From an uncultured Collinsella sp. (GTDB lineage: Bacteria; Actinomycetota; Coriobacteriia; Coriobacteriales; Coriobacteriaceae), in NCBI GenBank assembly GCA_934655835.1, contig CAKUHM010000110.1, forward strand, positions 1 through 5,194: 5,194 nt of DNA. Direction: 5' to 3'. Positions 1 to 4,944 of the stretch are shown in pieces (the first letter of the stretch is position 1; the number at the start of each line of letters is the position of its first letter). The position numbers were made by a program, and so were the translations under genes. The notes beneath the pieces were generated by a model, which was not told where the DNA came from, did not search any database, and saw nothing but the letters and a program-made list of their open reading frames with translations.

Positions 1-170
1 GAGAACACCCAGGTCAGCAGGACGACTGCCACCGCACCCGCAAAGTTGGCAATCCAGTAGTCGCGCTTGGTGATCACGCGCTTTTCGCAGGCCCACTGGC
101 CGCACAAAAAGCCGATGTAGATCGCAAAGAGAAAGAGCACCAGCGCAAGCACCACGAACGTCCAGCTCAT
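1..170 (-). CDS. small integral membrane protein, N-terminal part (runs off window)
   Basis: An open frame starts with ATG at 170 and stays open for 56 codons to the edge of the window. Residues about 4-23 are strongly hydrophobic (VVLALVLFLFAIYIGFL) and form a first membrane helix. A short polar, basic loop follows (CEKRVITKRDYW, about 28-39), and a second hydrophobic segment (FAGAVAVVLLTWVF) begins near residue 43 and continues past the edge. The positive loop suggests both ends face outward if the usual positive-inside rule holds. The start lies 5 bases after the stop of the dehydrogenase, and a GGGGAG Shine-Dalgarno overlaps the end of that gene, so the two are probably co-transcribed and translationally coupled. 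I do not recognise the family and the C-terminus is not visible, so no function is proposed. The short intergap, good ribosome binding site and coherent hydrophobic profile support it as real. Confidence 0.75.
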   Translation of the reverse strand, partial: MSWTFVVLALVLFLFAIYIGFLCGQWACEKRVITKRDYWIANFAGAVAVVLLTWVF

Positions 171-175
171 AGGCG

Positions 176-1255
176 CTACTCCCCGTGATGGTGGCCGCAG
201 CAGCACTCGTGGCCGTCGTCATGGCCGTGGCCACCGCAGCACTCGTGGTCCTCGCCGTGGTGATGGCCACAACCGCACTCATGGTCCTCGCCGTGCTCGC
301 CGCAACCGCAACCTTCCTCGTGAGCGCCATGTTCCTCGGGACGATACTGCGACCAGTCCAGACCGGCGGCGATGGCATCGGCCTCCTCCTTATAGAGGAC
401 CGTGATGGCCTGGGTGCCCAGCTTGGCGCCACCGATGGCGTCGAGCATGTCGTAGAGCGTAAAGGCCACGTCGGCGCCGGGCAGCGCGAGCTCGCGGTCG
501 TCGGCGTAAGCGAGCGCCAGGCGCAGGTCTTTAATGAAGTGCTCGACCATAAAGCCGGGCTTGTAGTCGCCGTCGAGCGCCTTGGGCGCCAGGCTCTCCA
601 TGGCGCCGGACTTGCCGGTGCCGCCCAGGATCATCTCGCGGGTCTTCTCCAGATCCAGGCCGTTGAGCTCGGCAAATGCCATGGCATCGGCCATGCCGAC
701 CATGCAGGCGCCCAGCGACACCTGGTTGGCGAGCTTGGCCGCCTGGCCCTTGCCGGCGCCATCGAAGCAGCAGATGTTTGCCGCGAAGGTAGCCAGGATG
801 TCGCAGACCGGGGCGATGTCGTTCTCGGTGGCACCCACGATAGCCGTGAGCGTGCCGGCGATCGCGCCCGACTCGCCGCCGGTGACGGGGCAGTCAAACG
901 CCATGCGGCCGGAAACCTGGGCGGCCTCGGCAATGTCGCGCGCCAGCTCGGGGGAGCTCGTGGTGAGGTCGATCAGCACCGCGCCCGGCTTGGTGCACGC
1001 GAGCAGGCCGTCGCCCGCCAGGTAGAGCTCCTCGACCTCGGAGGGATAGCCCACCATGGTAAAGACGACATCGGCGTTCGCCACGGCGTCGGCCGGCGTA
1101 TCGGCCCAAACGGCACCGCGCTCGATAAGCGCGGCGGCCTTGGACTTGGTACGGTTGTTGACCGTGACGGGATAGCCGGCGTCCAGGATGTGGCCGGCGA
1201 TGGGGGCACCCATGATTCCGGTGCCGATGAATGCGACGGAGAGCTTGTTTGCCAT
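176..1255 (-). CDS. NAD(P)-dependent beta-hydroxyacid dehydrogenase (HIBADH/GarR family) with His/Cys-rich C-terminal tail
   Basis: A 359-residue protein of the 3-hydroxyisobutyrate dehydrogenase / 2-hydroxy-3-oxopropionate (tartronate semialdehyde) reductase family, cytosolic enzymes that interconvert beta-hydroxyacids and their semialdehydes with NAD(P). The N-terminal Rossmann fold shows GTGIMG at 11-16. The substrate-binding loop is DLTTSSPELA at 96-105, the second family motif DCPVTGGESGAIAGTL spans 121-136, and the catalytic segment GKGQAAKLANQ places Lys174 and Asn177 as expected. The all-alpha C-terminal domain includes the conserved KDLRLAL (242-248). NNR at 33-35, with Arg after the second beta strand, fits NADP(H), but this is inference. 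The catalytic core ends near residue 306, the usual family length. Residues 309-359 are an added tail with 14 His and 9 Cys among Gly, Glu and Asp. An AAGGA ribosome binding site (1264-1268) lies 8 bases before the ATG. The exact substrate cannot be read from sequence. Confidence 0.93.
   Translation of the reverse strand: MANKLSVAFIGTGIMGAPIAGHILDAGYPVTVNNRTKSKAAALIERGAVWADTPADAVANADVVFTMVGYPSEVEELYLAGDGLLACTKPGAVLIDLTTSSPELARDIAEAAQVSGRMAFDCPVTGGESGAIAGTLTAIVGATENDIAPVCDILATFAANICCFDGAGKGQAAKLANQVSLGACMVGMADAMAFAELNGLDLEKTREMILGGTGKSGAMESLAPKALDGDYKPGFMVEHFIKDLRLALAYADDRELALPGADVAFTLYDMLDAIGGAKLGTQAITVLYKEEADAIAAGLDWSQYRPEEHGAHEEGCGCGEHGEDHECGCGHHHGEDHECCGGHGHDDGHECCCGHHHGE
194..301 (-). repeat. 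three imperfect 36-bp tandem repeats encoding a 12-residue His/Cys metal-binding-type unit
   Basis: Units begin at 194, 230 and 266 on the plus strand (for example GCCGCAGCAGCACTCGTGG, GCCACCGCAGCACTCGTGG and GCCACAACCGCACTCATGG) and stay in register for 36 bp each. On the coding strand they give 12-residue units that resemble [H/G]x[H]GEDHEC[C/G][C/G]G: residues 319-330, 331-342 and 343-354, with a final partial HHHGE. Because 36 is a multiple of three, unit gain or loss would change tail length without frameshift. Such His/Cys-rich ends bind Ni, Zn, Cu or Co in other proteins (HypB and SlyD are known examples). Metal binding here is inference from composition. Confidence 0.88.
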
Positions 1256-1301
1256 GAAACCTTTCCTTTTGGGTTGGGTGTTGTTACCAGGTTGAATACT
1301 C

Positions 1302-1329
1302 GGCGCCAGTGCTTGAACTGTGGGGCGCC
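1302..1329 (-). other. possible hairpin in the degV-dehydrogenase intergenic gap
   Basis: The 92-bp gap between degV and the dehydrogenase contains an outer GGCGCC (1302-1307) matched by GGCGCC (1324-1329) and an inner CAGT (1307-1310) matched by ACTG (1317-1320), with a 4-base bulge and a 6-base loop. No T-run follows on either strand, so it is not an intrinsic terminator. It could be an RNA processing or stabilising stem, or a chance structure. No clear promoter is visible in this gap, which favours read-through from degV into the dehydrogenase. Confidence 0.35.
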
Positions 1330-1347
1330 TGTGGTCGCAGCGCCTGC

Positions 1348-2301
1348 CTACTCGCCACGTACGCGACGCGCGATGCGATCGGAAAGCGAGGCCTTCTCAG
1401 CGCGGTTCTTGCCCCAAAACGCGCAGGCCACCATGCCGGGGCCCACGTGCGAGCCGATGGTGGGACCCACGGAGCTGCGAATGATCGTGACGTCGGCGCA
1501 GCCCTCCTCCTTGCGGATGGCGGCTTCGAGCCAGTCGCCGTCCTTTTCGGCATCGGCCGTCATAATGGCGATGGGCATGGTGCGATCGGGCACATAGTTC
1601 TCGCGGAACGACTTGAGAATGGACTTGAGCGCCTTCTTGCGACCGCGGTTGACGCCGATCAGCGACAGCGAGCCGGCCAGGTCGTAGGACAGCTCGGGTT
1701 TGACGTCGAGCTTTGCCGTGAGCTGTGCCGCCGCGGGCGGAATGCGGCCGCCGGCAGCCAGCGCGTCAAAGCTCTCGAGCGTAAAGTAACCGTGGACATA
1801 GGTCTTGGCCTCGTTTGCCCAGTCGACCAGCTGCTTGGCGGTCAGTCCCGCCGAACGCTGGCGCACGGCCTCAAGCGCCAAGAGCTCGCCGGTCGCACAG
1901 GGCAGAGCGTTGTCGACCACGTACAGCTCAAAGTTGGGATACTCGGCGCGCACGGCATCTGCCGCCTGGCACGCGGAGTTGTAGCTCGACGACAGCGCCG
2001 AGGTAAAGCACAGGTAGACCGTGGGCGTGCCCTCTTTGGCGCACTCGGTAAAGAATTCGATATAGCGACCGAGCGACACAGCCGAGGTGGACACGCGGGC
2101 GCCGGCGCGCATGCGGTCGTAGAACTCCTTGGGCGTGATGCTCGACCAGATGTCGTCCGTGCGCTCCTCGCCATCGATGATGAAGGGGAAGCCCAAGATA
2201 TCGACATCGAGGTTCGCGGCGACCTCGGGGCTAAAGTCGCAGCAGGTATCGACGACGATGCGGCAGCGGTCAGAATGGCCGGCGGATGCAGCCTTGTCCA
2301 T
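1348..2301 (-). CDS. DegV family fatty-acid-binding protein
   Basis: A 317-residue DegV-fold protein. Members bind a fatty acyl chain between two domains, and the characterised FakB proteins present fatty acids to the kinase FakA for phosphorylation and entry into phospholipid synthesis. Family landmarks appear in order: the start strand IVVDTCCDFS (15-24), the lipid-headgroup loop VSTSAVSLGRYIEFF (70-84; TSxxS in the family), the second loop FTSALSSSYNSAC (99-111), VVDNALPCATG (128-138), the hinge motif LAAGGRIP (181-188), LDVKPELSYD (198-207) and the C-terminal SVGPTIGSHVGPGMVACAF (277-295). I chose the ATG at 2301 because AAGGAG (2310-2315) sits 8 bases upstream; the adjoining TTG at 2304 would leave only 5. 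No FakA is visible in the window. The gene begins just past the hpf terminator and may lead a unit with the dehydrogenase. Which fatty acid it prefers cannot be told. Confidence 0.95.
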   Translation of the reverse strand: MDKAASAGHSDRCRIVVDTCCDFSPEVAANLDVDILGFPFIIDGEERTDDIWSSITPKEFYDRMRAGARVSTSAVSLGRYIEFFTECAKEGTPTVYLCFTSALSSSYNSACQAADAVRAEYPNFELYVVDNALPCATGELLALEAVRQRSAGLTAKQLVDWANEAKTYVHGYFTLESFDALAAGGRIPPAAAQLTAKLDVKPELSYDLAGSLSLIGVNRGRKKALKSILKSFRENYVPDRTMPIAIMTADAEKDGDWLEAAIRKEEGCADVTIIRSSVGPTIGSHVGPGMVACAFWGKNRAEKASLSDRIARRVRGE

Positions 2302-2309
2302 CAAAGCGA

Positions 2310-2315
2310 CTCCTT
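2310..2315 (-). promoter_or_regulatory. ribosome binding site of degV
   Basis: AAGGAG on the minus strand, 8 bases before the ATG at 2301, decides for that ATG over the adjoining TTG at 2304. It lies only 4 bases past the T-run of the preceding terminator, so a transcript that reads through carries the hairpin right next to the ribosome landing site. Confidence 0.8.
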
Positions 2316-2319
2316 ACGT

Positions 2320-2351
2320 AAAAAGGCGGCCACCCGCATGGGATGGCCGCC
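2320..2351 (-). terminator. strong intrinsic terminator after hpf
   Basis: On the minus strand GGCGGCCA pairs with TGGCCGCC, extended by a GC-rich inner stem over a small loop (stem 2325-2351), and is followed at once by TTTTT (2324-2320). It lies about 30 bases past the hpf stop and should end the hpf transcript. Confidence 0.88.
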
Positions 2352-2354
2352 AGC

Positions 2355-2376
2355 CGTTAACTCATGCAAGTTAACG
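2355..2376. promoter_or_regulatory. perfect 8-bp inverted repeat, operator-like
   Basis: CGTTAACT (2355-2362) and AGTTAACG (2369-2376) are perfect reverse complements around CATGCA. Each arm also holds the palindrome GTTAAC. The dyad lies between the hpf stop and the hpf terminator. It could be a DNA-binding operator for degV or an mRNA 3'-end stem. A weak -35-like TTGACG (2391-2386) overlaps the end of hpf, but I see no good -10 after it. Confidence 0.5.
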
Positions 2377-2380
2377 TATT

Positions 2381-2965
2381 TTACTCGTCAAGTGTTTCGA
2401 TACGGGGCTTGATGATGCCATATCCACCATTCTTACGGTGATACACCACATTGATGAGGCCAGTCGTCGCGTTCTCGAACACGTAGAAGTCGTGGCCGAG
2501 CAGATCGGTCTGCACCAGCGCCTGCTCCTCAGTCATCGGGGTGACATCGATGACCTTCTCGCGGACGAGCAGGTCGTCGTCCTCCTCGGGCAGCAGCAGG
2601 TCGGCCAGATCCTCGACACGCTCGACCGGTGCAACATCCGCTGCGCTGGCACCACCCTGGCGGTTGTCCACGACCTTGGTCTTGAACTTGCGCAGCTGGC
2701 GGGTGACCTTATCGGCGGAGAGGTCGATGGCGGCGTACATATCTGCACCATGCTCGGCAACGCGAATCACCGAACCGCGGGCGCGAACCGTAACCTCGAC
2801 GATTGCCGGGTTGGGGTTCGAGGGATTCTTCTCATAGCGAAGTACAACGTCGACCGTCATGGGCTCGATATCGAAAACCTTGAGCGCCTCGCCGATCTTC
2901 TCATCCACATGCGCACGCAGAGCATCGGTTACCGTCGTCTTGCGTCCAGAAACCTTGATATCCAT
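2381..2965 (-). CDS. hpf: ribosome hibernation promoting factor, long form
   Basis: A 194-residue long HPF (RaiA/YfiA superfamily), a cytosolic protein that binds the decoding centre of idle 30S subunits and joins two 70S ribosomes into inactive 100S dimers. Residues 1-100 form the ribosome-binding domain: MDIKVSGRKTTVTDALRAHV, then the VEVTVRARGSVIRV strands (56-69), and the basic helix DKVTRQLRKFKTKV (85-98). An acidic linker follows (about 100-133). Residues about 136-194 form the C-terminal dimerisation domain, with the family signature FYVFENATTGLINVVYHRKNG across 160-180 and GYGIIKPR at 181-188. The start at 2965 is preferred to an upstream in-frame ATG at 3025: homologues begin at MDIK/MxIx, and GGAG (2972-2975) is 6 bases before it. 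Its own terminator follows. A long leader with a dyad precedes it, suiting a gene induced by starvation, but the control is not visible. Confidence 0.97.
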   Translation of the reverse strand: MDIKVSGRKTTVTDALRAHVDEKIGEALKVFDIEPMTVDVVLRYEKNPSNPNPAIVEVTVRARGSVIRVAEHGADMYAAIDLSADKVTRQLRKFKTKVVDNRQGGASAADVAPVERVEDLADLLLPEEDDDLLVREKVIDVTPMTEEQALVQTDLLGHDFYVFENATTGLINVVYHRKNGGYGIIKPRIETLDE

Positions 2966-3182
2966 ACGTGGCTCCAATCTGCCTCGGGGACTTACTGTAC
3001 TGGCTATGTACCCATTGCCGTGCATTTAATCACGCGGATTCCCAAAGACCCGAATAACGATTGCTTGATACCGCATACCGAAGTCTCGCACTTTTCTGTG
3101 GCAAAGTGCGCTATAGGAGGGAGCCGGCGACTTTGTATTTGGTCCCGAAAATTGGCTTTGACCTGCTGGTTTTATAGAGATG
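2966..3182 (-). other. gene-free leader/promoter region of hpf
   Basis: These 217 bp lie between the lipoprotein terminator and the hpf start. They must hold the hpf promoter, because the terminator at 3183-3216 isolates hpf from upstream transcription. I found no convincing -35/-10 pair: TATAAA (minus strand, about 3176-3171) lies immediately past the terminator but lacks a -35. The one clear structure is the dyad at 3087-3110. No coding frame here has a ribosome binding site and a plausible product. Confidence 0.6.
3087..3110. promoter_or_regulatory. perfect 8-bp inverted repeat upstream of hpf
   Basis: CGCACTTT (3087-3094) and AAAGTGCG (3103-3110) are perfect reverse complements separated by 8 bases (TCTGTGGC). 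The centre is about 134 bases upstream of the hpf start. No T-run follows on either strand, so it is not a terminator. It may be an operator or a 5' leader stem. Confidence 0.5.
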
Positions 3183-3216
3183 AAAAAGCCGGGCTCCCCT
3201 GTTGGGGAAGCCCGGC
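3183..3216 (-). terminator. strong intrinsic terminator of the lipoprotein gene
   Basis: On the minus strand GCCGGGCTTCCCC pairs with GGGGAGCCCGGC (one unpaired base) over a four-base loop, then TTTTT (3187-3183). It is about 66 bases past the lipoprotein stop and is the clear end of that transcript. Confidence 0.92.
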
Positions 3217-3239
3217 AGTGCGTGTTGAAACCGTGAAGA

Positions 3240-3268
3240 GGCGTCTCTCCTAGCGCATAGGAGACGCC
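3240..3268 (-). other. hairpin in the 3' untranslated region of the lipoprotein gene
   Basis: GGCGTC (3240-3245) pairs with GACGCC (3263-3268), and TCCTA (3248-3252) with TAGGA (3258-3262), leaving a 2-base bulge and a 5-base loop; an alternative is 8 continuous outer pairs. It lies 14 bases past the stop codon. There is no T-run after it, so it is not an intrinsic terminator by itself. It probably stabilises the mRNA 3' end or acts ahead of the terminator at 3183-3216. Confidence 0.6.
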
Positions 3269-3282
3269 ACCCCTAGCAATAA

Positions 3283-4275
3283 CTAGCTATTAAGCTTGTT
3301 AATGTCGTCGTCGGTGATGGTGTCTTCCTGACTGGACGATTTGTCTTCGGAGGATGCGGTCTCATTGTTGGAATCGGAGGACTCGCTGCCGGAGGATGCG
3401 GAGCCAGACGACTGAAGGTTGACACCAGATACTGTCTTAGTGGTGAGGTCGTAGGGCATCGTGCCATACCAGACGCAGTGGACCGCCTCGAGCGTACCGT
3501 CGACCGTGATGCCGTCGAGGGCATCGCTCACGGCACGACACAGTTCGTCATTGGACGAGGCGCCCGCAACACCAAGCGTCGAGGGCGCCTCGAGCGCACC
3601 GACATAGGAGATCTCGCTCATCAGGCGTGCAAGGTAGCCGCCGGCCGTGGAGTCGCAGATCACATAGTCGACTTCGCCGGACTCGAGCGCCTCAAAGCAC
3701 TCGTTGATGTTGGGGTAGGTCTTTTGGTTGGCGGTGATGCTCTGCTTAGCAAGCGCCTCCTGCGAGGCCGAGGACATCTGGACACCCAGAGTAGACGTGT
3801 TAAGGGTATCGGTGGAAACGTTTAGCGACCCACCATCGCTGGTTCTACCGAACACGGAAGCGGCATCGTACAGGCAGGTGCCGAGCGAGCTAACGTCCCC
3901 GTCCGTGGAGTTGATCTCGCCGATAAAGATATCAGCCTTTTTGTCGCCGAGCGCGGAACCTGCCGAGGACGCATCGACAAAGGCGACCTTAAGGCCCATG
4001 CGGCTTGCGAGGGCGCGGGCAGCGTCGACTGCATACCCCGTGAGCTCGCCGTCAGCGCCCTGCATGGCCTGCGGCGCATCGGAGGTATCGAGGGCGACCG
4101 TCAGGGTACCGGGAGTGACCAGGGCATCATCCGACACCGTGGGCGTGACGGTCTCGTACTCGATCTGGTCGATCGTGGGAGTCGTAAACGTAGACAGCGG
4201 GTTGAACGCGCATCCGCTCAGGCCCAAAACGGCGATGACCGCTGCGGTCCCAGCACCTAACCGAGCCGCGTGCAT
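3283..4275 (-). CDS. substrate-binding lipoprotein (family 3 extracellular solute-binding fold)
   Basis: With the ATG at 4275 this is a 330-residue exported lipoprotein. Arg5, a hydrophobic core (AAVIAVLGL) and lipobox LSGC put the lipidated residue at Cys22. Residues about 55-275 fit the amino-acid-type periplasmic binding fold: PGTLTVALD (55-63), GELTGYAVDAARALASRMGL (76-95, the family G-x-G-[FY]-x-V-D-x-A-x-x-L-A block), KADIFIGEINST (113-124), and YPNINECFEALESGEVDYVI (187-206), where the second lobe reads out ligand. Residues 288-330 are a Ser/Glu/Asp-rich low-complexity tail. Such proteins deliver amino acids to ABC permeases or act as sensors; no permease or ATPase gene is in the window, so it is an orphan here. 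The usual aromatic after the first strand (PF/PY) reads APQAM, so ligand class is uncertain. GAGGGG sits 7 bases before 4275. An ATG at 4293 (6 residues longer, MVRGSL) is a fair alternative start. Confidence 0.88.
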   Translation of the reverse strand: MHAARLGAGTAAVIAVLGLSGCAFNPLSTFTTPTIDQIEYETVTPTVSDDALVTPGTLTVALDTSDAPQAMQGADGELTGYAVDAARALASRMGLKVAFVDASSAGSALGDKKADIFIGEINSTDGDVSSLGTCLYDAASVFGRTSDGGSLNVSTDTLNTSTLGVQMSSASQEALAKQSITANQKTYPNINECFEALESGEVDYVICDSTAGGYLARLMSEISYVGALEAPSTLGVAGASSNDELCRAVSDALDGITVDGTLEAVHCVWYGTMPYDLTTKTVSGVNLQSSGSASSGSESSDSNNETASSEDKSSSQEDTITDDDINKLNS

Positions 4276-4617
4276 CAAGCTGCCCCTCACCATGTCCACT
4301 ACCCTGCCTTCTGTGTCGTATACGATCCGTGCGTTGCGCGGAATATCAGATTGTTCCCACCAGCTGACCTGGTATTTGACCCCACACTTGCGCACCGGGG
4401 TGTTTGCTCGGGAGGCCGCAGCCACCTTCACGACTGGCCCGCTCGCCCGCGAGGCGGTATTGCCCCAAAGAAAGTAGAACGGACGGTGCGGCTTACATCT
4501 AGGACGCGCCATGATCGCGCCGCGCGCACGCGGTCGCTTACGTGGATCCCTTTGACCGCGTCTGTCTTGGACTAGGATGGACATTTCGTCCGTCCGCAAC
4601 CACAGCCTGGCAGGAAC
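4276..4617 (-). other. long leader of the lipoprotein gene, open in frame throughout
   Basis: About 340 bases separate the likely transcription start from the preferred ATG. In the lipoprotein frame there is no stop anywhere in this leader. In-frame ATGs occur at 4584 (MSILVQ), 4512 (MARPRCK) and 4293. The potential peptide from 4512 contains Cys6 and Cys44 and a protein-like stretch (KCGVKYQVSWWEQSDIPRNA, then IVYDTEGRVVDMVRG). Neither 4512 nor 4584 has a good ribosome binding site, and an 80-residue extension would bury the lipobox inside the chain. It is therefore either an untranslated leader, or a real N-terminal cytosolic part that turns the signal peptide into a membrane anchor. I lean towards leader but cannot decide. 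Confidence 0.45.
4575..4595 (-). other. hairpin near the 5' end of the lipoprotein leader
   Basis: On the minus strand GGACGGAC pairs with GTCCATCC with one mismatch over the loop GAAAT. It begins about 22 bases after the predicted transcription start and contains the in-frame ATG at 4584, which would be masked in the stem-loop. A 5' protective stem is one reading. Confidence 0.4.
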
Positions 4618-4624
4618 GTAGCGC

Positions 4625-4653
4625 ATTATAGCTAAGTTCAAGCTAAAGTTTAA
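4625..4653 (-). promoter_or_regulatory. promoter for the lipoprotein transcript (TATAAT -10)
   Basis: A perfect TATAAT lies at 4630-4625 on the minus strand. With a 17-base spacer the -35 is TTAAAC (4653-4648), a weak match. Transcription should start near 4618. The spacer region carries a near-direct repeat, AACTTTAGCT then AACTTAGCT, one helical turn apart and abutting the -10. This is a plausible activator or repressor site that could make up for the weak -35. Confidence 0.6.
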
Positions 4654-4774
4654 GGTTAGGGGCGTCATTCGCACCGTGAGCACAGATTTCGCAGGTCGGA
4701 GCGGACCATTCATGCCCCCTTGAAGCTCGTCGCTCCCCTGCGGGGAGCTCCGAAGCACCTGTCCCCGGGTGCCG
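4654..4774. other. gene-free spacer with two GC-rich dyads
   Basis: This stretch upstream of the lipoprotein promoter holds GCTCCCC (4732-4738) and GGGGAGC (4742-4748) around TGC, and GCACC (4755-4759) with GGTGC (4768-4772). Neither is followed by a T-run, so they are not standard terminators, although together they could end the transcript of the gene at 5027-5194. No supported coding frame is present. Confidence 0.45.
4715..4726 (+). repeat. left copy of short direct repeat CCCCCTTGAAGC
   Basis: The same 12-base word, with one extra T, recurs in the same orientation at 5007-5019 (CCCCCTTTGAAGC). The two copies lie outside the two ends of the inverted-repeat element at 4775-4991, 48 and 15 bases from its ends. 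They may be coincidental or traces of a duplication. Confidence 0.35.
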
Positions 4775-4803
4775 TGTGCAAAAAACATCAAATATGAGTA
4801 CTG
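4775..4803 (+). repeat. left terminal inverted repeat
   Basis: This 29-base arm contains an A6 run followed by CAAATATGAGTACTG. It matches the reverse complement of 4963-4991 at 26 of 29 positions. Confidence 0.8.
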
Positions 4804-4865
4804 TTACCAATTTAGTGGCAGCGTTATTCAGCCTTGTAAGCCCTTTTTGATTTCCACGCAGCCTA

Positions 4866-4877
4866 CTTGGCGCCAAG
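4866..4877. promoter_or_regulatory. perfect 12-bp palindrome CTTGGCGCCAAG near the centre of the element
   Basis: CTTGGC and GCCAAG are perfect reverse complements with no spacer. The palindrome is GC-rich within AT-rich surroundings and lies about 11 bases from the midpoint of the inverted-repeat element. It looks like a protein-binding dyad, but I cannot name the regulator. Confidence 0.4.
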
Positions 4878-4944
4878 ATACTCCACATTTGTTTATTATC
4901 TTTCCATTATTTGACCGTTCCCAGTTCGATAAACAGTGATTTTG

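Noticed and set aside
194..301. Regular 36-bp repeats considered as a CRISPR array.
   Set aside because: The units are contiguous with no spacers, diverged from each other, and lie inside a coding sequence in frame.
185..1597. A 470-codon plus-strand open frame, Ala/Val/Gly-rich.
   Set aside because: It lies antisense to the dehydrogenase and into degV, shows no family motif, and arises from GC-rich third positions of the genuine minus-strand genes.
1309..2412. A 367-codon plus-strand open frame.
   Set aside because: It is antisense to the complete degV gene, whose motifs are all intact. The translation is Arg/Gly/Ala-rich without any domain.
2966..3025. An extended hpf start at the ATG at 3025, adding 20 residues.
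   Set aside because: The added residues are not part of the HPF fold, and GGAG is correctly placed before the ATG at 2965.
2438..3253. A 271-codon plus-strand open frame.
   Set aside because: It is antisense to hpf, crosses the lipoprotein terminator, and has no ribosome binding site or family resemblance.
3728..4477. A 249-codon plus-strand open frame over the lipoprotein gene.
   Set aside because: It is the mirror frame of a gene with clear lipobox and binding-fold motifs, and its own translation is low-complexity.
4732..4772. Two GC-rich dyads considered as intrinsic terminators.
   Set aside because: No T-run follows either stem on either strand; they are noted only as spacer structures.
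4643..4888. An 81-codon minus-strand open frame starting within the inverted-repeat element.
   Set aside because: It has no ribosome binding site, crosses the left terminal repeat and two GC-rich dyads, and its product has no coherent features.
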